A stretch of 64,000 nucleotides of DNA from JACKFB01 sp041389525 (GTDB lineage: Bacteria > Myxococcota_A > UBA9042 > PHBI01 > JACKFB01). Shown here in pieces: positions 26,869 through 35,916 of the stretch. Numbering within the stretch: position 1 is the stretch's first letter; every line of letters starts with the position of its first letter. The translations under genes were made by a program, and so were the position numbers. The notes beneath the pieces are model-generated. The model saw only the letters and a list, made by a program, of their open reading frames with translations. It searched no databases and was not told the origin of the DNA. The stretch lies in contig JAWKRR010000011.1 in the NCBI GenBank assembly GCA_041389525.1, forward strand, positions 62,001 through 126,000, read 5' to 3'.

Positions 26869-27717
26869 TCACACCTTGAGCGGCATCCGGAGGTAGCGCG
26901 TGCCGTTGTCCTCGGGCGCGGGCAGCTCACCCGCGGCGATGTTGACCTGGAGGCTCTGCAGCAGCAGCGCCGGGGCCGCCAGGGTTTGGTCTCGACCGGC
27001 GCGGAAGGCGATGTAGGCCTCCCTCGACGTCTCCGCGGAGAGCTGGATGTTTCTGGCCTTGGAGGCCCCAATCGTGGTCTCCCAAGCCAGCTCGCGACCG
27101 CCGGGCATGTAGTCGTGGCCCACGAAGACCCGCGTGCTGTCGGGGAGGCGGTAGAGCCGGCTCACCGAATCGAACATCGCCGCGGCGCTGCCTTGGGGGA
27201 AGTCGCAGCGGCCCGTGCCGTAGTCGGGCATGAAGAGGGTGTCGCCCGAGAAGAGCGCGTCGCCGATGCGGTAGCTGATGCAAGCGGGCGTGTGTCCGGG
27301 CGTGTGCAGCGCCTCGACCTTCAGCGCGCCGGCGTCCAGCACCTGCCCGTCGGTGAGCAGCACGTCCCATTGGCGGCCGTCCGTCGGCAGCTCTTTGAGG
27401 TTGAAGGCGCCGGCGAAGACGCTCTGCACCTTGGTGATTTGGGCGCCGATGGCGGTGGGGGCGCCAAATCGCTTCTTGAGCACGGCCATCCCGGAGAGGT
27501 GGTCGGCGTGGGCGTGGGTGTCCAGCACCCAGCGCACGCGCAGAGAGTGCTCGCGCGCGAACTCGCTCACCGCGTCAGCGGAGTGGGTCTGGATGCTCCA
27601 GCTCGTGCGCTCGAAGTCGAGCACGGGATCGATGACGACGGCGTCTCGCGTGTCGGCGTCCCACACGACGTAGGTGAGGCTGGAGGTGTCGGGGTCGAAG
27701 AAGGCTTTGATCTGCAT
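26869..27717 (-). CDS. MBL-fold hydrolase, persulfide dioxygenase (Blh/ETHE1)-like
   Basis: A 282-residue protein starting at ATG 27717, with CCGGAG upstream; the longer frame adds only basic upstream sequence. Metal ligands are visible: THAHADHLSG (His68, His70, Asp72, His73), the LHTPGHTP histidine, GDTLF aspartate and FVGHDY histidine. The stretch DYGTGRCDFPQG followed by RELAWETTIGASKARNIQ closely resembles Blh, the BigR-controlled sulfur dioxygenase. Such enzymes use iron and O2 to oxidise glutathione persulfide to sulfite. A perfect sigma-54 promoter precedes it. No BigR-like ArsR repressor or rhodanese gene is adjacent, so its regulation seems different here. Confidence 0.9.
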   Translation of the reverse strand: MQIKAFFDPDTSSLTYVVWDADTRDAVVIDPVLDFERTSWSIQTHSADAVSEFAREHSLRVRWVLDTHAHADHLSGMAVLKKRFGAPTAIGAQITKVQSVFAGAFNLKELPTDGRQWDVLLTDGQVLDAGALKVEALHTPGHTPACISYRIGDALFSGDTLFMPDYGTGRCDFPQGSAAAMFDSVSRLYRLPDSTRVFVGHDYMPGGRELAWETTIGASKARNIQLSAETSREAYIAFRAGRDQTLAAPALLLQSLQVNIAAGELPAPEDNGTRYLRMPLKV

Positions 27718-27753
27718 GGAGTCGCTCCGGTCAGGCTTGCGTCGCATGCAGAG

Positions 27754-27769
27754 AGCAAGGCGCGTGCCA
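27754..27769 (-). promoter_or_regulatory. Sigma-54 (-24/-12) promoter of the persulfide dioxygenase-like gene
   Basis: On the minus strand this reads TGGCACGCGCCTTGCT, again 16/16 to the sigma-54 consensus. It ends 37 bases before the first base of the start codon, exactly the same spacing as the promoter of the neighbouring secreted protein gene. Confidence 0.78.
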
Positions 27770-27846
27770 CGACGGACGCCAAACGCGCCAACGCCCACGG
27801 GCAGTAGCTTTCGCGTCTTCCCGCTGCCCGAGACACCCGCTGACCC

Positions 27847-27896
27847 GTCTCAAGATGTCGCGACGGCGTTGCAACACGGCCGCGACATCTCGAGAC
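27847..27896 (-). terminator. Long hairpin directly after the VWC-repeat gene
   Basis: The arms 27847-27862 and 27881-27896 pair over 16 positions with one mismatch. The right arm abuts the stop codon of the VWC-repeat gene. The 18-base loop contains the palindrome GTTGCAAC. It should end transcription before the MBL gene's sigma-54 promoter, but the loop palindrome could also be a protein site. Confidence 0.6.
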
Positions 27897-30800
27897 TCAG
27901 AACGCGATCTTCGTGTAGGGGCACTTCTGCTTGATGCCGGCGGGGTCGCAGCCCGCGGGCGGCATGCAGTTAACGTACTGCGGGCAGTTCGCGCCCTGCT
28001 CGCAGCCGCAGCCGCAGGCGTTGCTGAACCCGGTCGTCCCCGCGGGACACGCGTAGTCGATGAGCTGACAGATCATCGGGTCCGTCGCGACGTAGTTCCG
28101 CCACCACTCGCTGCCGGGGCTGCACGCGCAAGCGTCCGCCTTGCACTCGATCTTCCCGCCCGGCGCGCACCAACACACGCTGCACGCGTCGCCGGTCTCC
28201 CACTCCGCACCCACCGGCAGCCACTGGCCGTCCGCCGACACGCAGCCGCCCGTCGCGCAGCCCGGCTGCGTCGCGCACTCGACCACGCCATCCGCCGAGC
28301 AGTGACAGATCTTGCACCCGTCGTCGGTCTTCCACTCCGCACCCACCGGGATGCTCTGGCCCTGCCACGTGCACGACCCGCCGCCGCACGCGGGGTCGTA
28401 CTCGCACACGGCCTTCCCCGTCGCGTCGCACCAGCAGACGCCGCATCCGTCCTCGACCTGCCACTTCGCGCCGTAGGGCCACCAGCTCCCGTCAGGCCCC
28501 TGACAGCCGCCTGGGCATGGCGCCGCGTCCGTGCACACCACCTGGCCATCGGGGCCGCACAAGCAGCTCGCGCAAGGGTCTCCGGGCGGCCAAATCGCCC
28601 CCTCGGGCAACCAGGTCCCGTCCGGCATGGAGCAGCCCTGCCCGCCACAGCCCTCGGGGATCTCGCAGTGCGCGACGCCCGGCTGCTCGCACCAGCACAC
28701 GCCGCAGCCGTCGTCGGTCTCCCAGACCGACCCCAGCGGCCACCAGTCGCCGTTCGGGCCGACGCAGCCCTCGCCCCCACAAGCGTCCGAAGCCTCGCAC
28801 TCCAGCTGGCCCTGCCCCGCGCACCAGCACACCTCGCAGCCGTCAGGTGTCGACCACGGGGCCCCCGGAGGCAGGTACTGCCCGTCCGGAGCCACGCACC
28901 CCTCGCCACCGCACTGCCCGGTCGCCTCGCACGCGATCCCGCCGTTCGCCCCGCAGACGCAGACCTCGCAGCCATCCGCCGTCTGCCACTTCGAGCCATA
29001 GGGATACGTCTTGCCGTTGGGCCCCACGCAGCCCTGGCCGCCGCACTGCCCCGTCTTCTGACACTGCACCGCACCCGCCGCGGTGCACCAACAGACCTCG
29101 CACCCGTTCGGCGTCACCCACTCAGCCCCCGGCGGGTACGGCACGCCGTCCGGGCCCACGCAGCTCTGCCCACCGCACTGCCCGGTCTTCTCGCACTGCA
29201 CCTTCCCGCCGGCCGTGCACTTGCAGACCTGGCAGCCGTCGTCGCTCTTCCACTGCGACCCGACCGGCCACGTCTGCCCCGTCGCCGCGTCGACGCATCC
29301 CGTACCGCCGCACTGGCCCGTCTTCTCGCACTGCACCTTGCCGCCACCCAAGCAGCGACACACCTCACACCCGTTGGCCGTGTACCACTCTGCGCCCGCA
29401 GGCCAGAACTGCCCGTTGGCGGCGTAACAGCCCTCGCCCGGACACACCCCGGTCTGCTCGCAGAAGACCTTCCCGCCCTCCTCACACCGGCAGATCTCGC
29501 AGCCGTTCGCGTTCGCCCACACAGCACCCGGAGGCCACGCCTGCCCGCTCGCGTCCACGCACCCGCCCGGGCACGCCTTCGCGGTGCACGCCACCTGCCC
29601 GTTCGGCCCGCAGGTGCAGACGTTGCAACCGTCCGGCGCCGGGAAGCTGGCCCCCACCGGCCACGTCGTGCCGCGCACCTTGCACCCGCCCGTCCCGCCG
29701 CAGGTCTGCTTCGCGCACAGCACCTGCCCGTCCGCCCCGCACTTGCACAGCTTGCAGCCGTCCGCGGACTCGAACGTCGACCCCGGCTTGTGCGGCTGCC
29801 CCTCGAAATAGCAAGCCCCGCCGCAGTTCTGGTCGTCGCAGACCACCTCACCGTTCGGCCGACACACGCACACGCCGCAGCCGTCCGGCGACGGGAACGA
29901 CGCGCCGAACGGCACCGACTCGCCGCCGATGACGCAGGCGCCGCCACACGCGATCTTCGTGCAGCTCACCTCGCCGTTCTTGCTGCACACGCACTCGTTG
30001 CAGCCATCGCCAGCTGGGAAGGTCTGCCCGGCCTGATACGACTTGCCCTGCCACGAGCACGCGCCCACGCAGGCCTTCTTCGTGCAGCTCACCTGCCCGC
30101 TCGAGCCGCAGACGCACTCGTTACAGCCGTCGCCCGCCGGGAACGACGCCCCTGCGGGCCAGGATTTTCCTTGGTAATTGCAGGTGCCAGCGCACGCCTT
30201 CTCGGTGCAGGCGTACTGCCCGGCGCCGCGGCAGGTGCAGGTGTTGCAACCGTCCGGCGCGTCAAACACGGTGCCGGGCGGGATGAGCACGCCGTCGACC
30301 TCGCAGCCGTCCGGCGGCTCGCAAGGCAGGCTGGTGCACGCCGTCAGCCCACCGGCGAGGCAGGTGCAGGTGTTGCAGCCGTCGCCCTGCGGAAAGACCT
30401 GGCCGACCGCGTGGGCTTTGCCGCCGTGCTCGCACATCTCGCCGCAGGCCTCGTCGGTGCACGCGATCTGCCCGCTGTCCAAGCACGCGCAGTCGTTGCA
30501 GCCGTCGCCCTTGGAGAAGGTGTCGCCGGGCGCGTAAAGCTCGCCCTCCCACTCGCACCCGTCGAAGCACGCCATCTGGGTGCACGCGATCTTCCCGCTG
30601 TCCAAGCAGGTGCAGGTGTTGCACTTGTCGCCGGCCGGGAAGGTCTCGCCAGCCCCGTGCGCCGACCCGTCCGCGCCCAGGCACAGCCCCTCGCAGGCCA
30701 TCAGCGTGCACGCGACCGTGCCATCCGACGCGCAGGAGCACGTGTTGCAGCCGTCGTCACTGGGGAAGCTGTCGCCGGCTTGGTAGACGACGCCGGCCAC

Positions 30801-30920
30801 CACGCAGTCCGCGCCGATCCCCGACCCGCACTCGCTGGCGCCGCCGCCAATCAGCACCGCGGACGCGAAGACGGCCAGCCATGCGGCGCGCGAAACCACG
30901 GCCATTTTCAATGAGTTCAA
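27897..30920 (-). CDS. Secreted cysteine-rich protein with 21 VWC/pacifastin-like repeats
   Basis: About 1,007 residues. A TTG start at 30920 is preferred because a strong GGGGAGGA lies six bases before it; the next in-frame ATG (30905) has no ribosome site at the right distance. A signal peptide (AWLAVFASAVLIGGG) is followed by 21 tandem modules of 41-45 residues with the frame Cys - about 9 - Pro/Ala-Gly - Phe or Trp - Asp-Gly-Cys-x2-Cys-x-Cys - Gly - Cys - Cys. Repeats 1-10 carry Phe (SFP, TFP) and repeats 11-21 carry Trp (AEW, SQW). A distinct Cys-rich tail (about 70 residues, containing WWRNYV and CGCGCEQG) closes the protein. VWC modules bind proteins extracellularly in animals; a ligand-binding or matrix role here is inferred. 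Confidence 0.85.
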   Translation of the reverse strand: MNSLKMAVVSRAAWLAVFASAVLIGGGASECGSGIGADCVVAGVVYQAGDSFPSDDGCNTCSCASDGTVACTLMACEGLCLGADGSAHGAGETFPAGDKCNTCTCLDSGKIACTQMACFDGCEWEGELYAPGDTFSKGDGCNDCACLDSGQIACTDEACGEMCEHGGKAHAVGQVFPQGDGCNTCTCLAGGLTACTSLPCEPPDGCEVDGVLIPPGTVFDAPDGCNTCTCRGAGQYACTEKACAGTCNYQGKSWPAGASFPAGDGCNECVCGSSGQVSCTKKACVGACSWQGKSYQAGQTFPAGDGCNECVCSKNGEVSCTKIACGGACVIGGESVPFGASFPSPDGCGVCVCRPNGEVVCDDQNCGGACYFEGQPHKPGSTFESADGCKLCKCGADGQVLCAKQTCGGTGGCKVRGTTWPVGASFPAPDGCNVCTCGPNGQVACTAKACPGGCVDASGQAWPPGAVWANANGCEICRCEEGGKVFCEQTGVCPGEGCYAANGQFWPAGAEWYTANGCEVCRCLGGGKVQCEKTGQCGGTGCVDAATGQTWPVGSQWKSDDGCQVCKCTAGGKVQCEKTGQCGGQSCVGPDGVPYPPGAEWVTPNGCEVCWCTAAGAVQCQKTGQCGGQGCVGPNGKTYPYGSKWQTADGCEVCVCGANGGIACEATGQCGGEGCVAPDGQYLPPGAPWSTPDGCEVCWCAGQGQLECEASDACGGEGCVGPNGDWWPLGSVWETDDGCGVCWCEQPGVAHCEIPEGCGGQGCSMPDGTWLPEGAIWPPGDPCASCLCGPDGQVVCTDAAPCPGGCQGPDGSWWPYGAKWQVEDGCGVCWCDATGKAVCEYDPACGGGSCTWQGQSIPVGAEWKTDDGCKICHCSADGVVECATQPGCATGGCVSADGQWLPVGAEWETGDACSVCWCAPGGKIECKADACACSPGSEWWRNYVATDPMICQLIDYACPAGTTGFSNACGCGCEQGANCPQYVNCMPPAGCDPAGIKQKCPYTKIAF
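28128..30806 (-). repeat. Array of 21 VWC-like protein repeats
   Basis: Period about 123-135 bases, in frame throughout. Each unit encodes about six to eight cysteines including a Cys-x2-Cys-x-Cys core. Units are diverged at the DNA level rather than identical, implying an old array under selection. Confidence 0.85.
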
Positions 30921-30962
30921 GGTCAGTCCTCCCCAAGTTTCGTCGACGGTGCCAGTCCCCGC

Positions 30963-30991
30963 AGAGTACGCCCCGCGACGCGCCGGATCAA
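30963..30991 (-). promoter_or_regulatory. Possible sigma-70-type promoter for the VWC-repeat gene
   Basis: Read on the minus strand, TTGATC and TACTCT are separated by 17 bases, placing a start near 30956 and a leader of about 36 bases before the TTG start. The match is partial, especially at -10. Confidence 0.3.
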
Positions 30992-31036
30992 AGGCCAAGT
31001 CGCGGCGAAAACCCTTGTTTCCATGGGCCGCATCAC

Positions 31037-31065
31037 TTGGTGTAGAACGCCTGGGCCACTAGGAT
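31037..31065 (+). promoter_or_regulatory. Possible sigma-70-type promoter for the penicillin-acylase operon
   Basis: TTGGTG and TAGGAT are separated by 17 bases, with transcription expected near 31072, just before the ATG at 31086. The leader would be very short. Both boxes are imperfect. Confidence 0.3.
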
Positions 31066-31085
31066 TCAACGGCGTGGGGTGCTGG

Positions 31086-34000
31086 ATGAGGGTCAGGAAG
31101 ACGGGCGGCGTAGCGACGAAGGGGCACCTGACGGCGTCGGCCGCTTTGCTGGTGGCCTGCGGGCTGGCGTTCGGAGCGTGCGGGGGCGACGGCGCCTCAA
31201 GCGACGCCCAGACGCTCGCCGACAGCGACGGGGGCAGCGCAGACGCCGACGGCACCGCGAGCGCTGACGCCGACAGCGTGGACACCTTCGACGCGCAGGC
31301 CGCGCGCGCCCTGCTTGAGGCGGTGCCCGAGACCGCCCGCTACACCCTGCCAAACCTCAGCGCGGAGGCCTTCGTCGTCCGCACGGAGGCCTCGACGCCG
31401 CACGTCTACGCCTCCAACCGGAGGGATCTCGGGCGGGTGCTCGGATTTGTGCTGGCGCGCGACCGCTTCTTCATCATGGACCTGCAGCGGCGGCTGGCTC
31501 TCGGCACGATCTCGGAGCTGCTGGGCGAGCTCGGGCTCGCCAGCGACTACGAGTCCCGCCTCACCGGCATGACGCGGGTGAGCGACCAAATGCTCGCGGC
31601 CCTCGATCCGGCAGACGGTGTCTATCTGGACGCGGTGGCCGACGGCATCAACTCCTATATCGCCGCGGTCGCCGCCGGGACCCAGCCCCTCCCCAGCGAG
31701 CTGGAGCTGGCCGGCCCGCTCCTGGGCACCGAGGACGTGCCCAGCCTGATGAAACCCTTCGACCGCCGCTCGATGGTGGCGATGATGGCCGTCATCGCGT
31801 TCGTGACCAGCTTCGACGGGAGCGACGTCAGCCGCACGGCCGACGACGCCGGGCTGGAGGCGGCCTTCGACGGCACCGTGGACGAGGCGCTGCGAAAGGC
31901 CGGCGTCCGGAAGGACATCTGGGAGCGGCAGGACCTGCCCTTCAAGAACGCGTCGGCCGCAGGCTTCGGCGTGGACGTGGACGGCGTGGCGACCGTGGCG
32001 GCGGCCGCCCAGACCTCGCAGCCCTCTGCCGGCGACCTGCGCGCGCCGAGAGCCCCCAAGGCCCTGCTCCAGCGCACGGGCGCAGCACTCGCGGCGTTCA
32101 AGGACAAGCTCGGCAAGCGCTCGCCTGAGAACTTCGGCTCCAACACCTGGGCCGTCTCGGGCAAGCACACACCCGACGGTTCGTCGTTGCTGGCGGGCGA
32201 CGGCCACCTCCAGCTCGACGTGCCGACCCTGATGTATCAGGTGGGCGTCGACACCCAGGTGCTGGGCGGCGGCGACATCCACCAGATGGGCCTGATGATC
32301 CTTGGGATCCCGATCATGGCCGTCGGCACCAACGGCCGGCTCGCGTGGAGCCAGGTCAACCCGGTGGCCGACACGACCGACTGGTACGCGGAGGAGGTGG
32401 TGCTCGGCGCTGACGGGCTGCCCGAGGCCACGCGCTTCGAGGGCGCCTCGCGGCCCCTGGTGCCCAAGCTTGAGAGCCACAACGTCGCCGACGTGCCGCT
32501 GCTGGGTTCCAAGGGGCGCACCGAGACGTGGACGCGCTACGAGACCTTCGACGGGCGCATGCTGACCGCCGTGGAGGGGCGCCTGCTGGCCGAGGACGAG
32601 CAGCCCGGCGACGCCGAGGCCGCGGTCATCACCCTGAGCGGGCGAGTCGTCCCAGGCGACGCCGACGGCGACGGGGTCGTCAGCGGCATCTCGGTGGACT
32701 ACACCGGTTTTGACGCGACCTACGTCCACGCGGCCTTCGAATCGGCCAAGGCCCGGACCGTCCGCGAGTACCAGGACGCCACGCGCGGATTCGTCGGCAG
32801 CGCGTTCTACTCCACGGCCTCGGACGCCGACGGCAGCATCCTCTTTACGTCGTACCAGTCGATCCCATGCCGCGGATATCTGGACCGCGAGTCCAGCGGC
32901 AAGTGGAAGCCGGGGGCCGACCCGAGCGAGCTGCTCGACGGCACGCGCTACCGCGGTTTCACCATGCCCAGCCACGCGGACGGCACCGTCGATGAGGGGC
33001 CGGGCAAGACCGATCCCTACAAGTGCGTCGTGCCCTTCGACCAGACGCCGCAGTCCATCGACCCGCCCCAAGGCTTCGTGGTCAACGCGAACAGCCCGCC
33101 CGCGCCGGTGCAAGACGACGGGACACTGTGGGATGACCGCTGGTACATCGGGGGCCCCTGGGTCTCCGTTCGAGCGGACAGCATCGCGGGCCGCCTCAAA
33201 GCCGCCATCGCCGCCGACAAGGCCACCGTGGCCGAGATGGCGAGCATTCAGGCGGACAAGCGGTCCCGCACCGCCGAGCTCTTCGTGCCCTTCCTGCTCG
33301 ACGCGCTGGACTCCGCGCGGGCGCCGGCAGGCGAGAGCGACCCCGACAAGGCCCGGCTGCGGGCGCTCTACGCCGACCACGCGGCCGCCATGGACGAGGT
33401 GACGACGCGGCTCACCGCTTGGCGCGACCGAGGCTTCACGGCCGCGTCGGGGGTCGAGACCTTCTACGAGGCGCCGTCCGCGCTGGACCGCGAGGACGCC
33501 GTCGCGGCCATGATTTTCAACGCGTTCTTGCCTCGCATGGTCGACGCGGTGCTGGGCGATGAGCCGGCCGACGCGGCCACGCCCTTCAACGGCTATCGCG
33601 CGCGGGCCTGGGCCGTGCTGCGCTTCTTGCGGGGCCGCGGCGCGTCGAACCCCGGGGCGCTGGCCTCGTGGAAGGCTGAGACCGAGGAGTCGGTCTTCTT
33701 CGATCGGCTGGGAACGCCCGAGATCGAGCGCTCCGATGAGGTCCTCGTGGGCGCCCTGGCCGCGGCCCTGACCTGGTTGGGCGGCCCGCCGGCGGCCAAG
33801 CCGGGGACGGGCGGGTTCGGCACGGCGGATATGAGCCAGTGGCTGTGGGGGCTGCGCCATCTGGTGCGCTTTGAGTCGATCTTGGCCAGTCAGCTTCCGC
33901 CCGACGCCGGTCTGAGCTTCATCACCGACCAGTTCGCCATCTCGACCGAGATCCTGCCGCTCGCGCCCTCGTTCCCGGCCGGGGACCCGCGGGCGGCCCT

Positions 34001-34295
34001 GCGATGGTTTCCGCGCGGCGGCGACAATTTCACAGTGGACGTGGCCGGTCCCGGGCCCAGCGGCACCGATTTCACCTACGCGCACGGGCCCGTGATGCGG
34101 ATGGTCATCGGCCTCAAAGACGGGCGGGTGACCGGGCAGAACATCACGGCCGGCGGGCAGTCGGCGCTGGTCGACTCGCCCTACTTCGCCGACCAGGCCG
34201 CGCTGTGGCTTGGCAACAAGACCATCCCGCTGCGCTTTCACGCCGAGGACGTCGCGGCCGGCGCCGTGGGGCGAGAGGTGTATGTCGCGCCTTAA
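31086..34295 (+). CDS. Penicillin acylase-family lipoprotein (Ntn hydrolase)
   Basis: A 1,069-residue protein from ATG 31086. A signal peptide ends in lipobox FGAC (Cys32), followed by an acidic Ala/Asp/Ser linker. The alpha-chain region contains ARDRFFIMDLQRRLALGTISELLG, typical of the family. The predicted autocatalytic cleavage site is Gly-Ser in FGSNTWAVSG, making Ser352 the N-terminal nucleophile of the beta chain; GDGHLQLDVP follows as in other members. The late region has WFPRGGDNFTVD and SALVDSPYFADQ. Family members hydrolyse amides of penicillins, N-acyl-homoserine lactones or related acyl compounds. The protein is longer than the usual 750-850 residues. It heads a three-gene operon with overlapping MORN and DUF4097-like genes. 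Confidence 0.9.
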   Translation: MRVRKTGGVATKGHLTASAALLVACGLAFGACGGDGASSDAQTLADSDGGSADADGTASADADSVDTFDAQAARALLEAVPETARYTLPNLSAEAFVVRTEASTPHVYASNRRDLGRVLGFVLARDRFFIMDLQRRLALGTISELLGELGLASDYESRLTGMTRVSDQMLAALDPADGVYLDAVADGINSYIAAVAAGTQPLPSELELAGPLLGTEDVPSLMKPFDRRSMVAMMAVIAFVTSFDGSDVSRTADDAGLEAAFDGTVDEALRKAGVRKDIWERQDLPFKNASAAGFGVDVDGVATVAAAAQTSQPSAGDLRAPRAPKALLQRTGAALAAFKDKLGKRSPENFGSNTWAVSGKHTPDGSSLLAGDGHLQLDVPTLMYQVGVDTQVLGGGDIHQMGLMILGIPIMAVGTNGRLAWSQVNPVADTTDWYAEEVVLGADGLPEATRFEGASRPLVPKLESHNVADVPLLGSKGRTETWTRYETFDGRMLTAVEGRLLAEDEQPGDAEAAVITLSGRVVPGDADGDGVVSGISVDYTGFDATYVHAAFESAKARTVREYQDATRGFVGSAFYSTASDADGSILFTSYQSIPCRGYLDRESSGKWKPGADPSELLDGTRYRGFTMPSHADGTVDEGPGKTDPYKCVVPFDQTPQSIDPPQGFVVNANSPPAPVQDDGTLWDDRWYIGGPWVSVRADSIAGRLKAAIAADKATVAEMASIQADKRSRTAELFVPFLLDALDSARAPAGESDPDKARLRALYADHAAAMDEVTTRLTAWRDRGFTAASGVETFYEAPSALDREDAVAAMIFNAFLPRMVDAVLGDEPADAATPFNGYRARAWAVLRFLRGRGASNPGALASWKAETEESVFFDRLGTPEIERSDEVLVGALAAALTWLGGPPAAKPGTGGFGTADMSQWLWGLRHLVRFESILASQLPPDAGLSFITDQFAISTEILPLAPSFPAGDPRAALRWFPRGGDNFTVDVAGPGPSGTDFTYAHGPVMRMVIGLKDGRVTGQNITAGGQSALVDSPYFADQAALWLGNKTIPLRFHAEDVAAGAVGREVYVAP

Positions 34296-35916
34296 GCTCG
34301 TCGCGTCGCTGGCGCTGGGACTCTTGTGCACCGCACCATGCGCCATGGCTGGGCCCTCGCCGGTCTGCACCGCGGACGGTGTGCTGCGCGGTGAGATGCC
34401 TCCGCGCGGCGACGCGCAGTGGTGCGAGGTCGTCGATGACGGGACCGGCGGGTGGATTCGTCACGGCGAGGCGAAGGCGTGGTTTCCGGGCGGGCTGCTG
34501 CGCGAGCAGGGGCACTGGGCGCGCGGGCTGATGGACGGCGTGTGGGAGCGCTGGCGCGAGGACGGGACGCTGGAGGCGCGGTCGACCTACGCCGCCGGGG
34601 AGCTGCACGGGCCGCACGTGCAGCGCGATGATGACGGGACCGTGGTCTCGGGGAGCTTCGCGCGGGGCGAGCGCGACGGGATGTGGCGCACGGCGGACGC
34701 GGCGGGGACCATCATCGAGCAGGGGGAGTACTCGGCGGGGCTGCGCGTGGGGGTGTGGACGACGGCGGGCGAGGACGGCTCGCGGATGACCGGGCCGTGG
34801 CGGGCGGGGCGTCGCGAGGGCGAGTTCGTGCTGCGGGACGCCGCGGGCGTGGTGCGGGCGCGGGGCGGCTACAGGAAGGACGTGCGCGAGGGCGCCTGGG
34901 AGGAGATGGACGCTGGGGGCCGGGTGGAGGCGCGTGGGACTTACCGCAACGGGGCACGCGACGGGCGCTGGACGCATCTGGCGGCGGATGGGCGCGTGGT
35001 CGGCGAGGGTACCTACCGGGCCGGGCGGCGCTCTGGAACCTGGCGAGAGCCCGATGAGGCCGGTGGATATTGGGAGGGCGCCTACGACAACGACCAGCGG
35101 CACGGGGTGTGGCGGCGGTGGTCGGGGCAGCGCGTGAAGCTGGCGGAGGGACGCTACGAGCGCGACGACCGCGAGGGGCCTTGGCGATTCTGGGAGGCCG
35201 GCCGAGGGCTGGCGGCCGAGGGGCGCTACACCGACGGCGAGCGCGACGGGGTGTGGACGCTCTACGACGCAGACGGCGGGCGCTCGGAGGGCCCCTGCCG
35301 CGGCGAGGCGCGATTCGGCACCTGGCAGCACCTTCGCCCCGACGGCTCGCGGGTGGCCGAGGGGCCGTATCTGGCTGACGTGCGCCAGGGCGAGTGGCGC
35401 TTCTTCGGGCCGGACGGCGAGACCGAGGTGGGGCGCGGGCCCTACCGCGACGGCAAGCGCCAGGGCGTCTGGACCCTGCCCCTGGGCGACGGGGCGGTCG
35501 CGCGCGGACCCTACGTCGACGACCTCCGGCAGGGGCACTGGCACCACGCGGGCGCTGACGGGAAGATGCTGGCCGAGGGCGAGTACACCGATGACGCGCG
35601 GTCCGGCCGCTGGGTTTTCTACGGCGAGGGCGGGGCGATTCGTGCCCAGGGCGATTTCGTGAACGACAAGCGCGAGGGCCCGTGGTCTGAGAGCGACGGC
35701 GCAGGGAATATCGGCCTGGGGGCCTACGTCAGCGGCGTGCGCCAGGGGGTGTGGCGCTTCACCACGCCCAGCGGCGAGCCGATGGCCACCGGGGCATACC
35801 TGGACGGAGAGCGTGATGGCGTCTGGGTTTTTCACGCCCGCGGCGCCGCGCAGGAGCGGACGATCACCTATGAGCGCGGCCGGGAGCTCGGCGGCGCGGC
35901 GGAGGAGAGCAAGTGA
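34282..35916 (+). CDS. Exported MORN-repeat protein
   Basis: A 544-residue protein from ATG 34282, overlapping the acylase gene by 14 bases and preceded by GAGAGG. A signal peptide (LALGLLCTAPCAMA) is followed by about 20 units of roughly 23 residues with the pattern Gly-x-Arg-x-Gly-x-Trp-x(3-5)-Asp-Gly-x(4)-Gly-x-Tyr (for example RDGVWTLYDADGG). These match the bacterial MORN_2/YwqK-type repeat, a beta-hairpin ladder. Such proteins often sit at the envelope and mediate protein or membrane contacts. The function here is unknown; overlap with both neighbours implies a common process. Confidence 0.87.
   Translation: MSRLKLVASLALGLLCTAPCAMAGPSPVCTADGVLRGEMPPRGDAQWCEVVDDGTGGWIRHGEAKAWFPGGLLREQGHWARGLMDGVWERWREDGTLEARSTYAAGELHGPHVQRDDDGTVVSGSFARGERDGMWRTADAAGTIIEQGEYSAGLRVGVWTTAGEDGSRMTGPWRAGRREGEFVLRDAAGVVRARGGYRKDVREGAWEEMDAGGRVEARGTYRNGARDGRWTHLAADGRVVGEGTYRAGRRSGTWREPDEAGGYWEGAYDNDQRHGVWRRWSGQRVKLAEGRYERDDREGPWRFWEAGRGLAAEGRYTDGERDGVWTLYDADGGRSEGPCRGEARFGTWQHLRPDGSRVAEGPYLADVRQGEWRFFGPDGETEVGRGPYRDGKRQGVWTLPLGDGAVARGPYVDDLRQGHWHHAGADGKMLAEGEYTDDARSGRWVFYGEGGAIRAQGDFVNDKREGPWSESDGAGNIGLGAYVSGVRQGVWRFTTPSGEPMATGAYLDGERDGVWVFHARGAAQERTITYERGRELGGAAEESK

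Noticed and set aside
27855..30914. Long plus-strand open frame opposite the VWC-repeat gene
   Set aside because: Its apparent periodicity is only the complement of the VWC repeats.
31197..34370. Long minus-strand open frame opposite the penicillin acylase gene
   Set aside because: Antisense shadow; Gly/Arg/His-rich translation with no recognisable fold.
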